Origin: Leucobacter luti
GTDB lineage: Bacteria; Actinomycetota; Actinomycetes; Actinomycetales; Microbacteriaceae
Assembly (NCBI RefSeq): GCF_019464495.1
Contig: NZ_CP080492.1
Span: 3,038,001 to 3,102,000 of the forward strand
Direction: 5' to 3'
DNA length: 64,000 nt
Positions 63,010 through 64,000 of the stretch are shown here, piece by piece (the first letter of the stretch is position 1; every line of letters starts with the position of its first letter). Made by a program: the position numbers and the translations under genes. The notes below the pieces were generated by a model, which worked only from the letters and a program-made list of their open reading frames with translations, was not told the origin of the DNA and did no database searches.

Positions 63010-64000
63010 GTGACGCCACAAGAACTCGCCTCCGCCATCGCCCGCATCGCTACCGACGTCGTCGCCGCACGCGGCCTCGACCTCGTTGTGACCGAGAACG
63101 ACACGCAGGTGGACCGACCCAAGAACCGCGAACACGGCGATTGGGCCTCAAACGTGGCTATGAAGTTTGCGAAGCGGCTCGGCGTGAATCCGCGTGAGCT
63201 GGCGCAGGACATTGCGAGCGCAGCCGAGTCGATCGACGGTGTCGCGAAGGCAGAGGTTGCTGGCCCCGGCTTCATTAACATCACCCTTGACGCGGCCAGC
63301 GCTGGGCAGACGGCACGCCGTGTGGTCGAGCTGGGTGAGCAGTACGGCCGCAGCGACGTGCTCGCCGGCCACCGCATCAACATGGAGTTCGTTTCAGCGA
63401 ACCCCACTGGCCCACTGCACATGGGGCACACTCGCTGGGCGGCGCTCGGTGATTCGACCGCCCGCGTGTTGCGGGCCGCGGGCGCAGAGGTCGTCAACGA
63501 GTACTACATCAACGATGCTGGCGCCCAGATGAACAAGTTCGGCCGCTCCGTGCTCGCGGCCGCGCTCGGCGAGGACGCGCCTGAGGACGCCTATCCCGGT
63601 GCGTATATCCAGACCCTGGGTGCGCGCGTGCGGGAGCAAATCCCGAATTTGCAGGAACTCGCGGCGCAGGATCGTGATGCCGCGCTGGAGCAAGCGCAGG
63701 AGCTTGCGTACCAGCTGCAGCTCGCGGAGATCAAAGATTCGCTCGAGCGCTTCAACGTGCACTTCGACGTGTACTACTCTGAGCGGACGCTGCACACGCC
63801 GGGACCCGATGGCGCACCGAGCCCGATCGAAGCGGCAGTGGATCGACTTCGGGAACAGGGCCACGTATTCGAAGAAGACGACGCGATCTGGGTTCGCACC
63901 ACCGACTTCGGTGACGATAAGGATCGCGTATTCACCCGCGGCAACGGTGTCTACACATACTTCGCCGCCGACGCCGCCTACTACCTCGACAAGATGGATC
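63010..64000 (+). CDS. argS: ArgS, arginyl-tRNA synthetase (5' part)
   Basis: The first 330 codons of class I arginyl-tRNA synthetase; the gene runs off the window. It has the N-terminal Add-1 domain that reads the tRNA D loop (GDWASNVAMKFAKRLG), the class I HIGH signature in FVSANPTGPLHMGHTRWAALGD, and NEYYINDAGAQMNKFG. GTG 63010 follows TAGAAT (62996-63001) by eight bases, so the mRNA has at most a base or two of leader. It begins 95 bases from the divergent tRNA-Arg gene. Confidence 0.96.
   Translation, partial: MTPQELASAIARIATDVVAARGLDLVVTENDTQVDRPKNREHGDWASNVAMKFAKRLGVNPRELAQDIASAAESIDGVAKAEVAGPGFINITLDAASAGQTARRVVELGEQYGRSDVLAGHRINMEFVSANPTGPLHMGHTRWAALGDSTARVLRAAGAEVVNEYYINDAGAQMNKFGRSVLAAALGEDAPEDAYPGAYIQTLGARVREQIPNLQELAAQDRDAALEQAQELAYQLQLAEIKDSLERFNVHFDVYYSERTLHTPGPDGAPSPIEAAVDRLREQGHVFEEDDAIWVRTTDFGDDKDRVFTRGNGVYTYFAADAAYYLDKMD

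Overview
The window is high-GC chromosomal DNA (many GTG and TTG starts, C/G-rich third codon positions) from an actinobacterium, most likely of the family Microbacteriaceae. A Leucobacter-like genus is my best guess, from overall protein character only. There is no phage, plasmid, insertion sequence or CRISPR array. Most genes are housekeeping or central metabolism, with two well-organised accessory loci.

Layout. 1-13 kb: the tail of an NAD-synthesis operon (nadC plus a NifS-type desulfurase, both frameshifted as given), a DUF4192 gene, a soluble SdhA/FrdA/NadB-type flavoprotein divergent from a LysR regulator, a sufS-sufU-alkD-like operon, an MFS exporter, a DsbA-like membrane thioredoxin, rsmI and an FKBP lipoprotein. 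13-25 kb: dxr-rseP-ispG (MEP isoprenoid pathway around a site-2 protease), an RNB ribonuclease, a LOG-family protein, a UvrA2-type ATPase, a CPBP membrane protein, aroQ and trmB. 25.6-32.7 kb: a catabolic cluster (FadR-type regulator, SDR, aldehyde dehydrogenase, class-I amidotransferase hydrolase, glutamine-synthetase-like ligase) divergent from an ethanolamine-type permease. It resembles a putrescine Puu cluster but has an alcohol-oxidising SDR in place of the PuuB amine oxidase, which points to ethanolamine as substrate and glycine as product. 32.9-40.5 kb: a tandem glycine riboswitch followed by gcvP-gcvT-gcvH-glyA-sdaA, a complete glycine to serine to pyruvate route. The two loci together look like one carbon and nitrogen salvage line.

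43-51.5 kb: a zinc locus. Two divergent operons start at one Zur-like palindrome. One reads leftwards: AztB permease (frameshifted), an AztD-like propeller lipoprotein, the AztC zinc-binding protein, and a second AztD-like lipoprotein. The other reads rightwards: AztA ATPase, a YraQ/DUF318 permease, a TIGR03943 protein and an unassigned exported protein. 51.5-64 kb: small-molecule exporters with LysR and TetR regulators, DUF1304, an NADP-dependent oxidoreductase, small membrane proteins (DUF998, VanZ), a DUF892 ferritin-like protein, a lipoprotein, tRNA-Arg(CCG) and the start of argS.

Two features run across the whole window. First, about eighteen genes have a TAnnnT-like -10 hexamer ending 6-8 bases before the start codon, so they are probably transcribed without a leader; I used this to choose several starts. 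Second, four genes (nadC, the NifS-type gene, gcvT, aztB) each lack a single base, three of them in G/C runs of four or five. That pattern fits homopolymer under-calling in the assembly better than real gene decay.
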